Source of the DNA: Glaciecola sp965660625 | Lineage (GTDB): Bacteria > Pseudomonadota > Gammaproteobacteria > Enterobacterales > Alteromonadaceae | Reading direction: 5' to 3' | DNA length: 64,000 nucleotides | Assembly (NCBI GenBank): GCA_965660625.1 | Contig: CBFIAR010000001.1 | Location: 62,001-126,000, forward strand | Shown: one piece after another, positions 9,072 through 17,990 of the stretch | Position numbering within the stretch: the first letter of the stretch is position 1 | How the letters are laid out: every line of letters begins with the position of its first letter | Made by a program: the position numbers and the translations under genes | Notes under the pieces: generated by a model | What the model saw: only the letters and a program-made list of their open reading frames with translations | What the model was told of the DNA's origin: nothing | The model's database searches: none

Positions 9072-9663
9072 TATAGGACACGAATTTTGGCATCCCCTTT
9101 ACATATTTGCTTTCAAACCAATCTATAGAAAACCCACTGACTTCTATACTTTTAATAATAGGCCTGTTTAAATTGCAGCCACCGAAGGCTCGACGCCACA
9201 AACCATTGCCACGGTTTTGCCATTTGATCACTCGCTGTTCAGGCGCCTGCCCGTGCTCACAGAAGAATAATTTTCCATCTGGTTTTAACACTCGGTGCAT
9301 TTGATTCATAGCCGCACGCCAGTCAGCTATCGTACACAGAGTATAAGTTAACACGATTGAATCGACCGAATTATCCTCGAGAGGAATTTGTTCGCCAGGT
9401 AAACTTAGCCACTCGACTGGAATTGCAGATGAAGCGATATTTTTTTGCGCTTTTTTACGCATACCGATTGAAGGCTCAAGCCCCCAGATAATATTGACGT
9501 TTGCTGAATTGTATAGCGCCAAATTGACACCGGAACCCATTCCAACCTCTAAAACGTTGCCAAACGCTAAAGGAACCACTTTTTCTCTTAGTTTCATTAT
9601 TGCGCTTGAAGAACAAGCGCAATTAATAAGATGCGGAAGGACATGGTTTTCATAAAAGCTCAA
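9028..9663 (-). CDS. class I SAM-dependent methyltransferase
   Basis: A 211-residue Methyltransf_11-type enzyme. The SAM-binding motif I is VLEVGMGSGVNLALY, followed by an acidic GLEPS (motif II) and the post-motif segment VDSIVLTYTLCTIADW. The overall layout (METTL7-like, with HRVLKPDGKLFFCEHG) suggests a small-molecule or lipid substrate, but I cannot name it. The start is a TTG at 9663 with GGAAG about eleven bases upstream, so the exact start is uncertain. It converges with rrtA and overlaps its 3' end by 44 bases. Confidence 0.78.
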   Translation of the reverse strand: MSFYENHVLPHLINCACSSSAIMKLREKVVPLAFGNVLEVGMGSGVNLALYNSANVNIIWGLEPSIGMRKKAQKNIASSAIPVEWLSLPGEQIPLEDNSVDSIVLTYTLCTIADWRAAMNQMHRVLKPDGKLFFCEHGQAPEQRVIKWQNRGNGLWRRAFGGCNLNRPIIKSIEVSGFSIDWFESKYVKGMPKFVSYISVGVASKASLLAN

Positions 9664-9711
9664 CGGTATATCACTTCCATAGTTAGACGAATGTAAATAG
9701 CTTCTTAAAGC

Positions 9712-12198
9712 CTACAAATTTTCTTCAAACAATTTATATATCCGACGATATTCATCCAACCATGAACTAGGCTGCACGAAACCATGCGGTTCAACAGGAT
9801 AGATTGCTGTTTCAAAGTCTTCTTTTTCTTTTTCGATCAAGATTTGCACAAGTCGAACCACATCAACAAAGAAAACATTATTGTCGACCATTGGCGCATT
9901 GATCAGAAGGGGCTTACTTAGACCTTCTGCGAAATAAATAGGTGAACTACGTTCATATGCAATGGGGTCAATATCAGGTCTATTCAGAATATTAGACGTG
10001 TAGCCATCATTATAATGCGCCCAATCAGAAACAGGACGCAAAGCAGCACCGGCTTGAAATAATTCTGGTTCGGTAAACAGTGCCATAAATGTCATAAAAC
10101 CACCATAAGAACCACCATAAGTACCTATTCTTTGTCGATCGACGTTAGCATTTTCCACTAACCAATCGACACCGTCCTTTAAATCTTGTGTCTCTGGTGT
10201 GCCCATCTGGCGGTATATAGCTGTTCTCCAATCACGCCCGTATCCGGCTGAAGCGCGGTAGTCCATATCCATAACGACATACCCTTGAGATACGAGGAAG
10301 CTATGAAACATAAATTCACGAAAATAACCTGACCAGCCTAGATGTGAGTTTTGTAGATAACCTGCGCCATGGTTAAAAATAACTGCTCTGTGTTTATCGC
10401 TCGCCGGACCCTTCGGTGCATATACACGAGAATAAATGGGTTGCTTTGTATGACCCGACTTCACCGCAACAATCGAGGGTGATACCCAATCTATACTCAG
10501 AAACTCGTCACTTACCGTACTGGTAATTTTAACTGGCGTGAAGGTATCAGCACTCAAATCAAGCGAATATACCTCAGGAGGCATCACGAGTTTCGAATGA
10601 GTGAGCAACAACGACCTTTCGTCTGGGGATAACTGATAATCTGTCATACCATTTAAATCAGTTAATGCTTCTGATGCTGTCGAATTGGATGGCACACGAT
10701 AAATTTCATAAATGCCAGGATGCTTCTTGTTCGCTTTGTAGTAAAAATAGCTGTCGTCTTGAGTAAGCACAACGTCATCTACAACGAAATTACCTTGCGT
10801 GACTCTGGTTAACTCTCCAGTTAATGGCTTTGTATAAAGTTGTGAATACCCAGACTCTTCTGATAAAAGGTAAAGCGTTTCAGCGTCATCGAACCAGCCA
10901 AAGCTATTGAAACGGTAATTCACCCACGCGGAATCGTGCATACGATGTTGCGTAGTGAGTACTTTATCGTGTACGTCGACTGTCGCTATCCAGCGATCTT
11001 TATTGTCCCAAGCTTCCAGCATGATAGCCACTTTTTCACTGTTATCATGCCACTGAACCGGGGATTGAGAACCAAAAAGTAGGCTGATATCACGTGGTAA
11101 TCTATTTTCCTGATAGGTCTTACCTTTAGCTTCAGCATTTTCTCTTTTGACGTCGGCTAAAACGTCTTCGTTGTAGCCAGGTAATATTTTATAATCCAAT
11201 TTGGTTTTTTCGCCTGAGCGCACTTCTAGTAACCAGACATCATGTTGGATAGGCTCAGCGTCAGCGACTCTCTGACGCACTCTCTGTGCTTTTATGCGGC
11301 CATTCTCTTCGATATAATCAGGCATAATGTCAGATTCGTCACTGCTAGGCTTATCTTCGGTCGTAACCACAACTGCCCATTTACCGTCAGGTGAAAACCT
11401 CGCTAACACCGTTCTATGGTTAGCTGCAAAATAAAACGGGGATGTTGTTAAACTGCGATTTTCATTTCTTAAATTGTTATCCTTATCTTCCCTCAACTGC
11501 CTATTTTTGCGTTGAAGTTTCACATAATCAATCAACTTAATTTGCTCTTCAGCAATATAGTCTTCTGGAGCGCTCACCGCTTCCACTTCGTCCTCGAATT
11601 GCCACGACAGTACTTGTTCCTGCATGCCTGTTTTAACATTTACAATATAAAAACTATTACCTCTCTGAAAAGAAATGCTGTCTTGTTTATAAAACTGAAG
11701 GTTGCTCGCACCATCTGAACTCTTAGTCAGTTGACGTATAGTCTTATCGGTATGTGACTGAACAAAGATGTTGCCTTCAAAAATCCAAGCAACAAAATCC
11801 ATATCGTTATCACGAATAATTTCGTCGTACTCATACTGATGAATGCTTGCTAAACTAGCCTTCTGACCGTTCCCTGCAATATTAGGTGTGGCTAGCCACA
11901 AATCACGTATTGGATTGCCTTCTTGCTTACGATAGTAAGCAATTGTCGCACTATCGGCGCTCCAGTATGCATCTTCTGGTTGTCGGCCAAGCCAGTCTGG
12001 GTCGGACATAATTTGCTTAAGTGTTAATTCAACTTTAGTAGTGGCCAATACTGGACTATTGTTCTGAGATATTGTTTCAGTCGGGAACTTAGCAAGGCTT
12101 TTATTAGTCGTGCTAGAAAGCGAGGTTTGTGTCGCAGAGCAAGCGCTAAGTAAAGCTATACCAACACTTGAGTAAACTATTTTTTGATATTTTTTCAT
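9712..12198 (-). CDS. S9 family prolyl oligopeptidase / dipeptidyl-peptidase IV-like lipoprotein
   Basis: An 828-residue serine peptidase with a lipoprotein signal (lipobox LSAC, about residue 20), so probably membrane-anchored in the envelope. The N-terminal two thirds form a beta-propeller with repeated sequence blades. The C-terminal alpha/beta-hydrolase domain carries the nucleophile in GGSYGG (about S697), the acid in MVDNN (about D772) and the histidine in EPHGF (about H805), in the right order for family S9. The likely role is trimming proline-containing or other oligopeptides for nutrition. The catalytic triad is intact; the exact specificity cannot be told from sequence. Confidence 0.9.
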   Translation of the reverse strand: MKKYQKIVYSSVGIALLSACSATQTSLSSTTNKSLAKFPTETISQNNSPVLATTKVELTLKQIMSDPDWLGRQPEDAYWSADSATIAYYRKQEGNPIRDLWLATPNIAGNGQKASLASIHQYEYDEIIRDNDMDFVAWIFEGNIFVQSHTDKTIRQLTKSSDGASNLQFYKQDSISFQRGNSFYIVNVKTGMQEQVLSWQFEDEVEAVSAPEDYIAEEQIKLIDYVKLQRKNRQLREDKDNNLRNENRSLTTSPFYFAANHRTVLARFSPDGKWAVVVTTEDKPSSDESDIMPDYIEENGRIKAQRVRQRVADAEPIQHDVWLLEVRSGEKTKLDYKILPGYNEDVLADVKRENAEAKGKTYQENRLPRDISLLFGSQSPVQWHDNSEKVAIMLEAWDNKDRWIATVDVHDKVLTTQHRMHDSAWVNYRFNSFGWFDDAETLYLLSEESGYSQLYTKPLTGELTRVTQGNFVVDDVVLTQDDSYFYYKANKKHPGIYEIYRVPSNSTASEALTDLNGMTDYQLSPDERSLLLTHSKLVMPPEVYSLDLSADTFTPVKITSTVSDEFLSIDWVSPSIVAVKSGHTKQPIYSRVYAPKGPASDKHRAVIFNHGAGYLQNSHLGWSGYFREFMFHSFLVSQGYVVMDMDYRASAGYGRDWRTAIYRQMGTPETQDLKDGVDWLVENANVDRQRIGTYGGSYGGFMTFMALFTEPELFQAGAALRPVSDWAHYNDGYTSNILNRPDIDPIAYERSSPIYFAEGLSKPLLINAPMVDNNVFFVDVVRLVQILIEKEKEDFETAIYPVEPHGFVQPSSWLDEYRRIYKLFEENL

Positions 12199-12321
12199 TA
12201 TTAGTGTTCTTTAAAGGTAATTATCACGTTATATTAATCTGTATAAGGGACAAGCTACTTTCTCCCCTGGATAAAACATTCTTGAACTTAGCATGTTACT
12301 GTAAATTGTTCCGCGACAGAA

Positions 12322-12336
12322 CTGGTTTTTAACCAG
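12322..12336. promoter_or_regulatory. inverted repeat upstream of glutathione peroxidase
   Basis: CTGGTT-TTT-AACCAG is a perfect 6-bp dyad in the divergent region between the S9 peptidase and the peroxidase gene, 67 bases before the latter. It could be an operator. There is no supporting data beyond symmetry. Confidence 0.2.
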
Positions 12337-12402
12337 ACTAACGATCCCTTACTCTGATCAAACTAACCACAAATTATTATGATGTGAAAAGGACTAACGA
12401 AA

Positions 12403-12945
12403 ATGAAAAAAGTAATTTCCTTGTTGGTAATGATAGCTAGCAGCCAGATAGCGCTTGCATCTGAATGCCCTGATTTACTCAAATTTGCGAAAAGAAAACT
12501 AAATTCGCAAGAAGTTGTGAACCTGTGCGATGCATATCAAGGCAAAACAGTTCTCTTTGTTAACACGGCAAGTAAATGTGGATTTACGCCTCAGTTTGAA
12601 GGGCTAGAAGCCCTCTACAGTACATACAAAGAGCAAGGTTTCGTTATTCTTGGTTTTCCATCCAATGATTTTAACCAGGAATTTGGTGACGAACAGAAAA
12701 CTGCAGAGTTATGTGAACTAACCTATGGAGTTAAATTTCCAATGTTCGAATCAATCTCTGTTCGTGGCGAAAACGCGGATCCCTTGTATGCGATGCTGGC
12801 AGAAAAAGCGGGTACGGAACCTAAATGGAATTTTTATAAATATTTGATGGATAAAAACGGCAATATCGTTGAATCATATAGCGCCTTTACAAAACCTGAC
12901 AACGAAGACTTTGTTGCCGATATTAAAACTGCACTAGCACTATAA
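12403..12945 (+). CDS. glutathione peroxidase family protein, exported
   Basis: A 180-residue thiol peroxidase of the GPx family that reduces peroxides, most likely with thioredoxin or glutathione. The peroxidatic cysteine is in NTASKCGFTPQ (about C59). The conserved glutamine-bearing GFPSNDFNQEFG and tryptophan-bearing KWNFYKYL segments are present, so the triad is complete. Unlike most bacterial GPx it has a Sec signal (MKKVISLLVMIASSQIALA), indicating a periplasmic location. The mature N-terminus carries two additional cysteines (about C22 and C42). It is monocistronic, with AAAGGA upstream of the start and a hairpin terminator shortly downstream. Confidence 0.9.
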   Translation: MKKVISLLVMIASSQIALASECPDLLKFAKRKLNSQEVVNLCDAYQGKTVLFVNTASKCGFTPQFEGLEALYSTYKEQGFVILGFPSNDFNQEFGDEQKTAELCELTYGVKFPMFESISVRGENADPLYAMLAEKAGTEPKWNFYKYLMDKNGNIVESYSAFTKPDNEDFVADIKTALAL

Positions 12946-12976
12946 GTGTTGTTGTAGACTCTTCTTTGTAAAGCAC

Positions 12977-13007
12977 AAAAAAAAGCCCCGTCTTAAACAG
13001 CGGGGCT
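12977..13007 (-). terminator. rho-independent terminator, main polarity minus
   Basis: Stem AGCCCCG / CGGGGCT with a ten-base loop. Eight A residues precede it on the plus strand, giving a T tract on the minus strand. It lies between the convergent peroxidase and Cys/Met PLP genes. It should end the minus-strand transcript and may also stop the peroxidase transcript. Confidence 0.75.
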
Positions 13008-13165
13008 AAGCACACTCAACTAGGAACACACTATTAGTTGAAACACTCACTTCTTAGAAATCTAACAAGCTAACCAACAGTAATTATTTAGTCACCAACA
13101 TTTAGAATTAGTTCATGAGTTTTTTACTTTTTTCTAAAATATTTATTTAATTAACACTGACCCCA

Positions 13166-14416
13166 TTATTTGCTTAGCATTGAGATGAAGGCTTGGTCGA
13201 AGTCGGCCAGAATATCTTCGATATCTTCGATACCCACGGAAATCCTAATCAGTGAATCGGCTATACCCATCTTAGCTCTTTCAAGTGCCCCATTTTCATA
13301 AAAAATAGTTGATGCAGCAGGAAGCGCCAGCGTGCGAGTATCGCCTAAGTGAGTGGCTGAAATAACCAGCGACAGTGCATTTAAGAAAGCATGCGGTTCA
13401 ATTTCCTCACTTAGTTCAACCGACAATATGCCGCCAAATCCGCGCTTAAATAAGGTTTTTGCTCTAGCATGCTGCGGATGTCCCTCTAGCCCCGGATAAT
13501 GAACTGCTGTAACACCTTTATGAGTAGACAGGTACTTCGCCAGAGCCTGTGCGTTTGCGCATGTTTTACGTAAACGCATGGTTAATGTTTCTAATCCGAT
13601 AGCGACTAAGTGCGCCGACTGTGGTGCTAATGTTGCTCCCATGTCACGTAAACCGCGTTTCTTAATCTGCGTTAAGCCCCACTGCTGTTGATCTGCAATA
13701 CGGTAGTTTGTTTCAATGTTGGTATAACGCGACCAGTCAAACAAACCAGTATCAATCAAAACACCGCCGAGCACGTTTCCATGCCCACCAATGTATTTGG
13801 TCAATGACGTCAACAATAACGATGCTTTTACCGCTTTGGCATCTAATAAAACACTAGGAGTCATGGTGTTGTCGAGTGCAAAAAGGATATTATTTGCCTC
13901 GCACCAACTCCCTATTCCGACTAAATCCGCAACTTGGGTTACTGGATTGGCAATAGTCTCACAAAATACCATTTTAGTATTAGCGTTGCAGACGGCTTCG
14001 ATGTTGCTTACATCTGTCACATCGGCATAGCTAATACTGATACCAAAACCTTCGATAGTGGACATGAAGCTGCGTGTGTTGCCAAACAGATATTGGCTTA
14101 CAATGATATGATCTCCGCTCTTCAATAGAGAGAGAAAAGTTGCGCTGATCGCAGCCATGCCTGTTGCGAAAACAACGGCACCAACACCGCTCTCCATTTC
14201 GTTAAGAACGTTTTGCAAAGCAACTGCCGAAGAACTACTAGAGCGAGAATATACGTGACCAGCTTGCTTACCCTGAAATACATCAACAAGGTCTTGCACA
14301 TCCTCAAATTCAAATAACACGGAGTTATTGGTTGATTCATGAACAGCACCAAACTGTGGTTTGTTTATTTTCCTATCTGCATGGACTAATTTGGTATCAA
14401 AAGCTAATTTCTTCAC
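13166..14416 (-). CDS. cystathionine gamma-synthase family PLP-dependent protein
   Basis: A 416-residue fold-type I Cys/Met-metabolism PLP enzyme. The PLP lysine is in TSLTKYIGGHGNVLGG, the PLP aspartate in FALDNTMTPS, and VYSRSSSSSAVALQNVL is the N-terminal substrate/cofactor segment. Related enzymes are cystathionine gamma-synthase, O-acetyl- or O-succinylhomoserine sulfhydrylase, and methionine or cystathionine lyases. The sequence does not let me choose among them, so I give only the family. It is divergent from the NRDE gene across 160 bases rich in inverted repeats, and has a hairpin terminator about 160 bases after its stop. Confidence 0.85.
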   Translation of the reverse strand: MKKLAFDTKLVHADRKINKPQFGAVHESTNNSVLFEFEDVQDLVDVFQGKQAGHVYSRSSSSSAVALQNVLNEMESGVGAVVFATGMAAISATFLSLLKSGDHIIVSQYLFGNTRSFMSTIEGFGISISYADVTDVSNIEAVCNANTKMVFCETIANPVTQVADLVGIGSWCEANNILFALDNTMTPSVLLDAKAVKASLLLTSLTKYIGGHGNVLGGVLIDTGLFDWSRYTNIETNYRIADQQQWGLTQIKKRGLRDMGATLAPQSAHLVAIGLETLTMRLRKTCANAQALAKYLSTHKGVTAVHYPGLEGHPQHARAKTLFKRGFGGILSVELSEEIEPHAFLNALSLVISATHLGDTRTLALPAASTIFYENGALERAKMGIADSLIRISVGIEDIEDILADFDQAFISMLSK

Positions 14417-14471
14417 TCAAAATGCATCTCGTATTGACTTGTTATCGAGATAATACCATAGTTACCGGCCA

Positions 14472-14547
14472 GTTCTACGCCGCGCTCTTAGAACAATATA
14501 GGTTTAATTATTCTGTAATTGGTTGTTCCTTGTTGCGTAGAACAACC
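14472..14547. promoter_or_regulatory. cluster of interleaved inverted repeats in a divergent promoter
   Basis: The intergenic region between the PLP enzyme and the NRDE gene holds GTTCTA-N11-TAGAAC (14472-14494), GGTTGTTC-N11-GAACAACC (14521-14547) and a longer-range pair GTTCTACGC (14472-14480) / GCGTAGAAC (14535-14543). These could be operator half-sites for one regulator. No known family motif is recognised. Confidence 0.3.
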
Positions 14548-14576
14548 GATAATAAGTAAAGGCTTCAGCTATATAT

Positions 14577-15353
14577 ATGTGTATCTTGTTTATCGCCATT
14601 AATCAGCACCCTAAATTCCCGCTTATCATCGCGGCAAATCGAGATGAATTTCACGATCGGCCTACCGCTAAATCTGCGTTTTGGAGCAACCATTCGGACA
14701 TTTTGGCTGGCCGAGATGAAAAGGCAGGCGGCACGTGGATGGGAATTAATAAAAATGGCAGTATTGCTGCACTAACCAATATTCGAGCGCCAGATAAGGA
14801 TTTACCCAATGCCATTACGCGAGGCGAATTAGTTCTTAATTTTTTAACGGTCTCTGGTAAGCAACAAAAGAAATACACTAAAACATTGGCTGATACCAAA
14901 GCGCAGTATAATGGCTATAATTTAGTGTTCGGGACGCTGGAACAGCTGTATGTATATAATAACCATGAGGCCACTTGTATACCATTAGAGGATGGCGTTT
15001 TTGGTCTCTCAAATGCCTCGCTTAATAGCCCATGGCCAAAAATATCGACAGGACGCGACGCACTACTGAAGTATTGCCAGCATGCCGCTGTATTAGATAC
15101 AGAACACCTATTTGAACTCCTTCGTAACGACAAGCCAGCTCAAGATGATTTGCTTCCTAACACGGGTGTTGCTATTGAATGGGAACGACGTCTGTCGTCA
15201 ATATTTATTCAAAGTCCTGAATACGGGACGCGGTCATCGACCGTATTATTAGTCGATCATCATCAACAAGTTGTTTGGGAAGAGCGAACGTTCAATGCGC
15301 TAGCAGAACAAACGTCAGTTCAACATTTTGAGTTCACTATAAAGAAAGCGTAA
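14577..15353 (+). CDS. NRDE family protein (TANGO2 homologue)
   Basis: A 258-residue protein starting MCILFIAINQHPKFPLIIAANRDEFHDRPT in its first 30 residues, of which the AANRDE block names the family. The N-terminal cysteine at position 2 and the overall layout resemble Ntn-hydrolase-like proteins, as has been suggested for the family. The biochemical role is not established; eukaryotic TANGO2 is linked to lipid and haem handling. It lies 82 bases upstream of the aminotransferase on the same strand and may share its transcript. The RBS is poor (AAAGG is too far upstream). Confidence 0.82.
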   Translation: MCILFIAINQHPKFPLIIAANRDEFHDRPTAKSAFWSNHSDILAGRDEKAGGTWMGINKNGSIAALTNIRAPDKDLPNAITRGELVLNFLTVSGKQQKKYTKTLADTKAQYNGYNLVFGTLEQLYVYNNHEATCIPLEDGVFGLSNASLNSPWPKISTGRDALLKYCQHAAVLDTEHLFELLRNDKPAQDDLLPNTGVAIEWERRLSSIFIQSPEYGTRSSTVLLVDHHQQVVWEERTFNALAEQTSVQHFEFTIKKA

Positions 15354-15435
15354 TTTAACTCGAAAATTAGGATAGAACTGGCATAATATACACAACGAAA
15401 GAAAGCCACTATTAATTCATCTTTAAGGAACAATT

Positions 15436-16626
15436 GTGTTTGAACATTTGCCCGCTTTAGCGTCCGACCCCATCCTAGGTTTATCCATAGACTTCAAAAA
15501 AGACAGCAACCCAGCAAAGATTGATCTTGGCGTTGGTGTTTATAAAGACGAGCAAGGTAACACGCCCATTTTGAAGTCTGTTGTTGCAGCACAAAAACAG
15601 TTAATGGAAACCGAAACCTCAAAAGTATATATAACTCCTCAAGGCGTTCAGGGCTTTATTGACGGTATGCTTAACCTCATATTAGGCAAAGGCAGTCCTG
15701 TTATGTTAGCAAATCGTGTTGCCGCTGTGCAGGCCCCTGGCGGTTGCGGAGCGCTGCGCATATTGGCTGAGTTATTAAAACGTTGCAATTCTGACACCAA
15801 AGTATGGGTGAGTGACCCAACATGGGCTAACCATATTCCACTTATCGGTAATGCTGGTCTTGAAATAGCCACTTATCCTTATTTTGATAAAGCAACAGCG
15901 AGTATCAAGTTTGACGAAATGATGGATTGCTTAGCGCAAGCCAAAAAAGGCGATGTGGTTTTATTGCACGGTTGCTGTCACAATCCAACGGGCGCAGATC
16001 TAACGAAAGAGCAATGGCAAGCGGTCGCTACATTAGCAAATAAAGTTGGCTTTTTACCATTTATTGACATTGCTTACCAAGGCTTTGGGGAAGGTTTAGA
16101 GGAAGACGCCTATGGTGTTCGTTTAATGGCTGAAAGCGTGCCAGAAATGATCATCGCAGCATCATGTAGCAAAAATTTTGGTTTATATCGTGAGCGAGTT
16201 GGATTAGCGGCTCTTATCACTCGTGATTCAGCGAACCGGGATATTGTTCAGTCTCAAATTCAATCAGTTGCACGCGGCATATATTCTATGCCTCCATCGT
16301 ATGGTGGTGCTTTGGTAGATATTATATTGGCTAACGAAAACTTAAATGCCTTGTGGCAGAGTGAAGTCACTGAAATGCGTGAGCGTATGATACAGCTGCG
16401 CAAACTGCTGGTTGATAATTTGGCAGCACAAGGCGCATCAAAAGACTTTAGTTTTATTAATCAACAAAAAGGAATGTTCTCGTTTCTTTGCATTTCGCCT
16501 GAGCAGGTGCGCAGACTCAGGGATGAAAACAGCGTTTATTTTGTAGATTCAAGTCGCGTAAATATTGCTGGGATCAACACAAAAAATGTTGAAGTGTTAG
16601 CCGCGGCTATCGCTGGTGTACTTTAA
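15436..16626 (+). CDS. aromatic amino acid / aspartate aminotransferase
   Basis: A 396-residue class I aminotransferase of the AspC/TyrB subgroup. It moves amino groups between aromatic (or aspartate) amino acids and 2-oxoacids with PLP. The phosphate/ring-binding motif LHGCCHNPTGADLT, the acidic PFIDIAYQGFG and the PLP lysine in ASCSKNFGLYRERVG are all intact, and the C-terminal arginine block SSRVNIAGIN is present. The start is GTG at 15436, with AAGGA five bases upstream. I cannot separate TyrB from AspC by sequence alone, though SCSKNFGLYRERVG occurs in both. A strong terminator follows. Confidence 0.87.
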   Translation: MFEHLPALASDPILGLSIDFKKDSNPAKIDLGVGVYKDEQGNTPILKSVVAAQKQLMETETSKVYITPQGVQGFIDGMLNLILGKGSPVMLANRVAAVQAPGGCGALRILAELLKRCNSDTKVWVSDPTWANHIPLIGNAGLEIATYPYFDKATASIKFDEMMDCLAQAKKGDVVLLHGCCHNPTGADLTKEQWQAVATLANKVGFLPFIDIAYQGFGEGLEEDAYGVRLMAESVPEMIIAASCSKNFGLYRERVGLAALITRDSANRDIVQSQIQSVARGIYSMPPSYGGALVDIILANENLNALWQSEVTEMRERMIQLRKLLVDNLAAQGASKDFSFINQQKGMFSFLCISPEQVRRLRDENSVYFVDSSRVNIAGINTKNVEVLAAAIAGVL

Positions 16627-16679
16627 GTTATAAAAACAAGCGGGTTTATTACGGAAACCTACGATAATGCAACGTGAGC

Positions 16680-16712
16680 CGGTCATGACTTTTAAGCATG
16701 GCCGTTTTTTTT
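16680..16712 (+). terminator. rho-independent terminator after the aromatic aminotransferase
   Basis: Stem CGGTCATG / CATGGCCG (one T-G wobble) with a nine-base loop is followed directly by eight T residues. This is a canonical intrinsic terminator, 54 bases after the aminotransferase stop. Confidence 0.85.
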
Positions 16713-16724
16713 AATACGCGGTGC

Positions 16725-17168
16725 TCATCGTGCAGCAAGAATCCTATCTATTTGGTTAGCAAAATTCATTTTATCTTTCGCAGAAAAGGCCTTTGGCCCT
16801 CCAGTGCGCTCGCCGCTTGCGCGAATTTGATCCATAAAATCACGCATCGTAAGTATCGCTTTTATGGTCGCTTTATCATACGCTTCACCGCGAAAGTTGA
16901 CCGCTAAAGCATCTTTCGCAAGAATTTCAGCTGCCAGTGGAATGTCGCCGGTAATGACAAGATCGTTTGCATTGCAGCGTTTAACAATCTCGTCATCCGC
17001 AACATCGAAACCGGCGCTTACCTGGAGTGATGTAATATGTGCGTTTGGTGGCACGGAAATTGGCTGGTTAGCTACAAAAGTAAGTGGCACCATTGTTCTC
17101 TGCGATGCCTTTATCAGCATTTCTCGAATAACCGTAGGACACGCATCTGCGTCAACCCATATCTGCAT
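16725..17168 (-). CDS. YaiI/YqxD family protein (DUF188)
   Basis: A 147-residue protein of the UPF0178/DUF188 family, recognised by its N-terminal MQIWVDADACPTVIREML and by the internal DLVITGDIPLAAEIL and AVNFRGEAYDKATIKAIL segments. The conserved aspartates suggest a PIN-like nuclease fold, but its activity is not known to me. It is the last gene of the five-gene minus-strand operon: its start shares one base with the stop of the preceding SDR gene (TAATG), so it is translationally coupled. Its placement with lipid-catabolism genes is probably not functional. Confidence 0.86.
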   Translation of the reverse strand: MQIWVDADACPTVIREMLIKASQRTMVPLTFVANQPISVPPNAHITSLQVSAGFDVADDEIVKRCNANDLVITGDIPLAAEILAKDALAVNFRGEAYDKATIKAILTMRDFMDQIRASGERTGGPKAFSAKDKMNFANQIDRILAAR

Positions 17169-17929
17169 TAAGCCAGCATCCCACCATCTACATTAATACA
17201 CGCACCTGTTGTATAACTTGATGCATCAGATACCAAATACAATACTGTTCCGGCCATTTCATCAGGGTCAGCTACGCGTCCTAGTGGAATGACTTTTAGC
17301 GCATGCTTTAGAATAGAGTCATTTGTGGTGAGTGCCGATGCAAACTTAGTATCGGTTAACCCTGGTAGCAAAGCGTTAACGCGAATATTTAACTTACCAC
17401 ATTCTTTGGCAAACGATTTAGTCATACTGATAACAGCAGCTTTAGTAATTGAGTAGATACCTTGCATGTCGCCCGGAGTAACACCGTTAACAGACGCTGT
17501 ATTTAAAATAACACCACCACCCTGCTCTCGCATCATCTTTCCTGCCTCTATCGACATGAAGAAATAACCTCGAATATTAACATCTACGGTTTTTTGATAA
17601 GCAGCTAAATCAGTATCAAGAATGTGCCCGAAGTATGGATTTGCAGCTGCATTGTTGACCAATATATCAATTTTACCAAATTCGTTCTTTATATAATCAA
17701 ACACGGCCGTTATTTGTTCCATCTCACCAACGTGACATGCAAATGCCGATGCTTTGCCGCCATTTTCGCGAATGCTGGCAGCTACCGCTTCGCAACCATC
17801 AATTTTACGACTAGAAACGATAACGTGCGCCCCCTTGCTTGCTAGTAATCGTGCAATTGACTCGCCAATACCTCGGCTCGCGCCAGTGATAAGAGCAACC
17901 TTACCTGTTAAATCGAATAAATCTTGCAT
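17168..17929 (-). CDS. SDR family oxidoreductase
   Basis: A 253-residue short-chain dehydrogenase with the Rossmann motif TGASRGIGESI near the N-terminus, NNAAANP, the catalytic serine in LNTASVNG and YSITKAAV carrying the Tyr and Lys. The NADP/NAD choice is not obvious, although a basic residue in SSRK after the second strand hints at NADP(H). It is the fourth gene of the operon with acyl-CoA dehydrogenase, an MDR oxidoreductase and a second SDR, so an alcohol/ketone step on an acyl or alicyclic substrate is plausible. AAGGA lies seven bases before the ATG. Its stop overlaps the yaiI start. Confidence 0.86.
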   Translation of the reverse strand: MQDLFDLTGKVALITGASRGIGESIARLLASKGAHVIVSSRKIDGCEAVAASIRENGGKASAFACHVGEMEQITAVFDYIKNEFGKIDILVNNAAANPYFGHILDTDLAAYQKTVDVNIRGYFFMSIEAGKMMREQGGGVILNTASVNGVTPGDMQGIYSITKAAVISMTKSFAKECGKLNIRVNALLPGLTDTKFASALTTNDSILKHALKVIPLGRVADPDEMAGTVLYLVSDASSYTTGACINVDGGMLA

Positions 17930-17990
17930 GTTTAGTCCTTTCCTTATTTTTATTAATGATATCTGTCACCGAATTCTGCCAGCACCAAAT

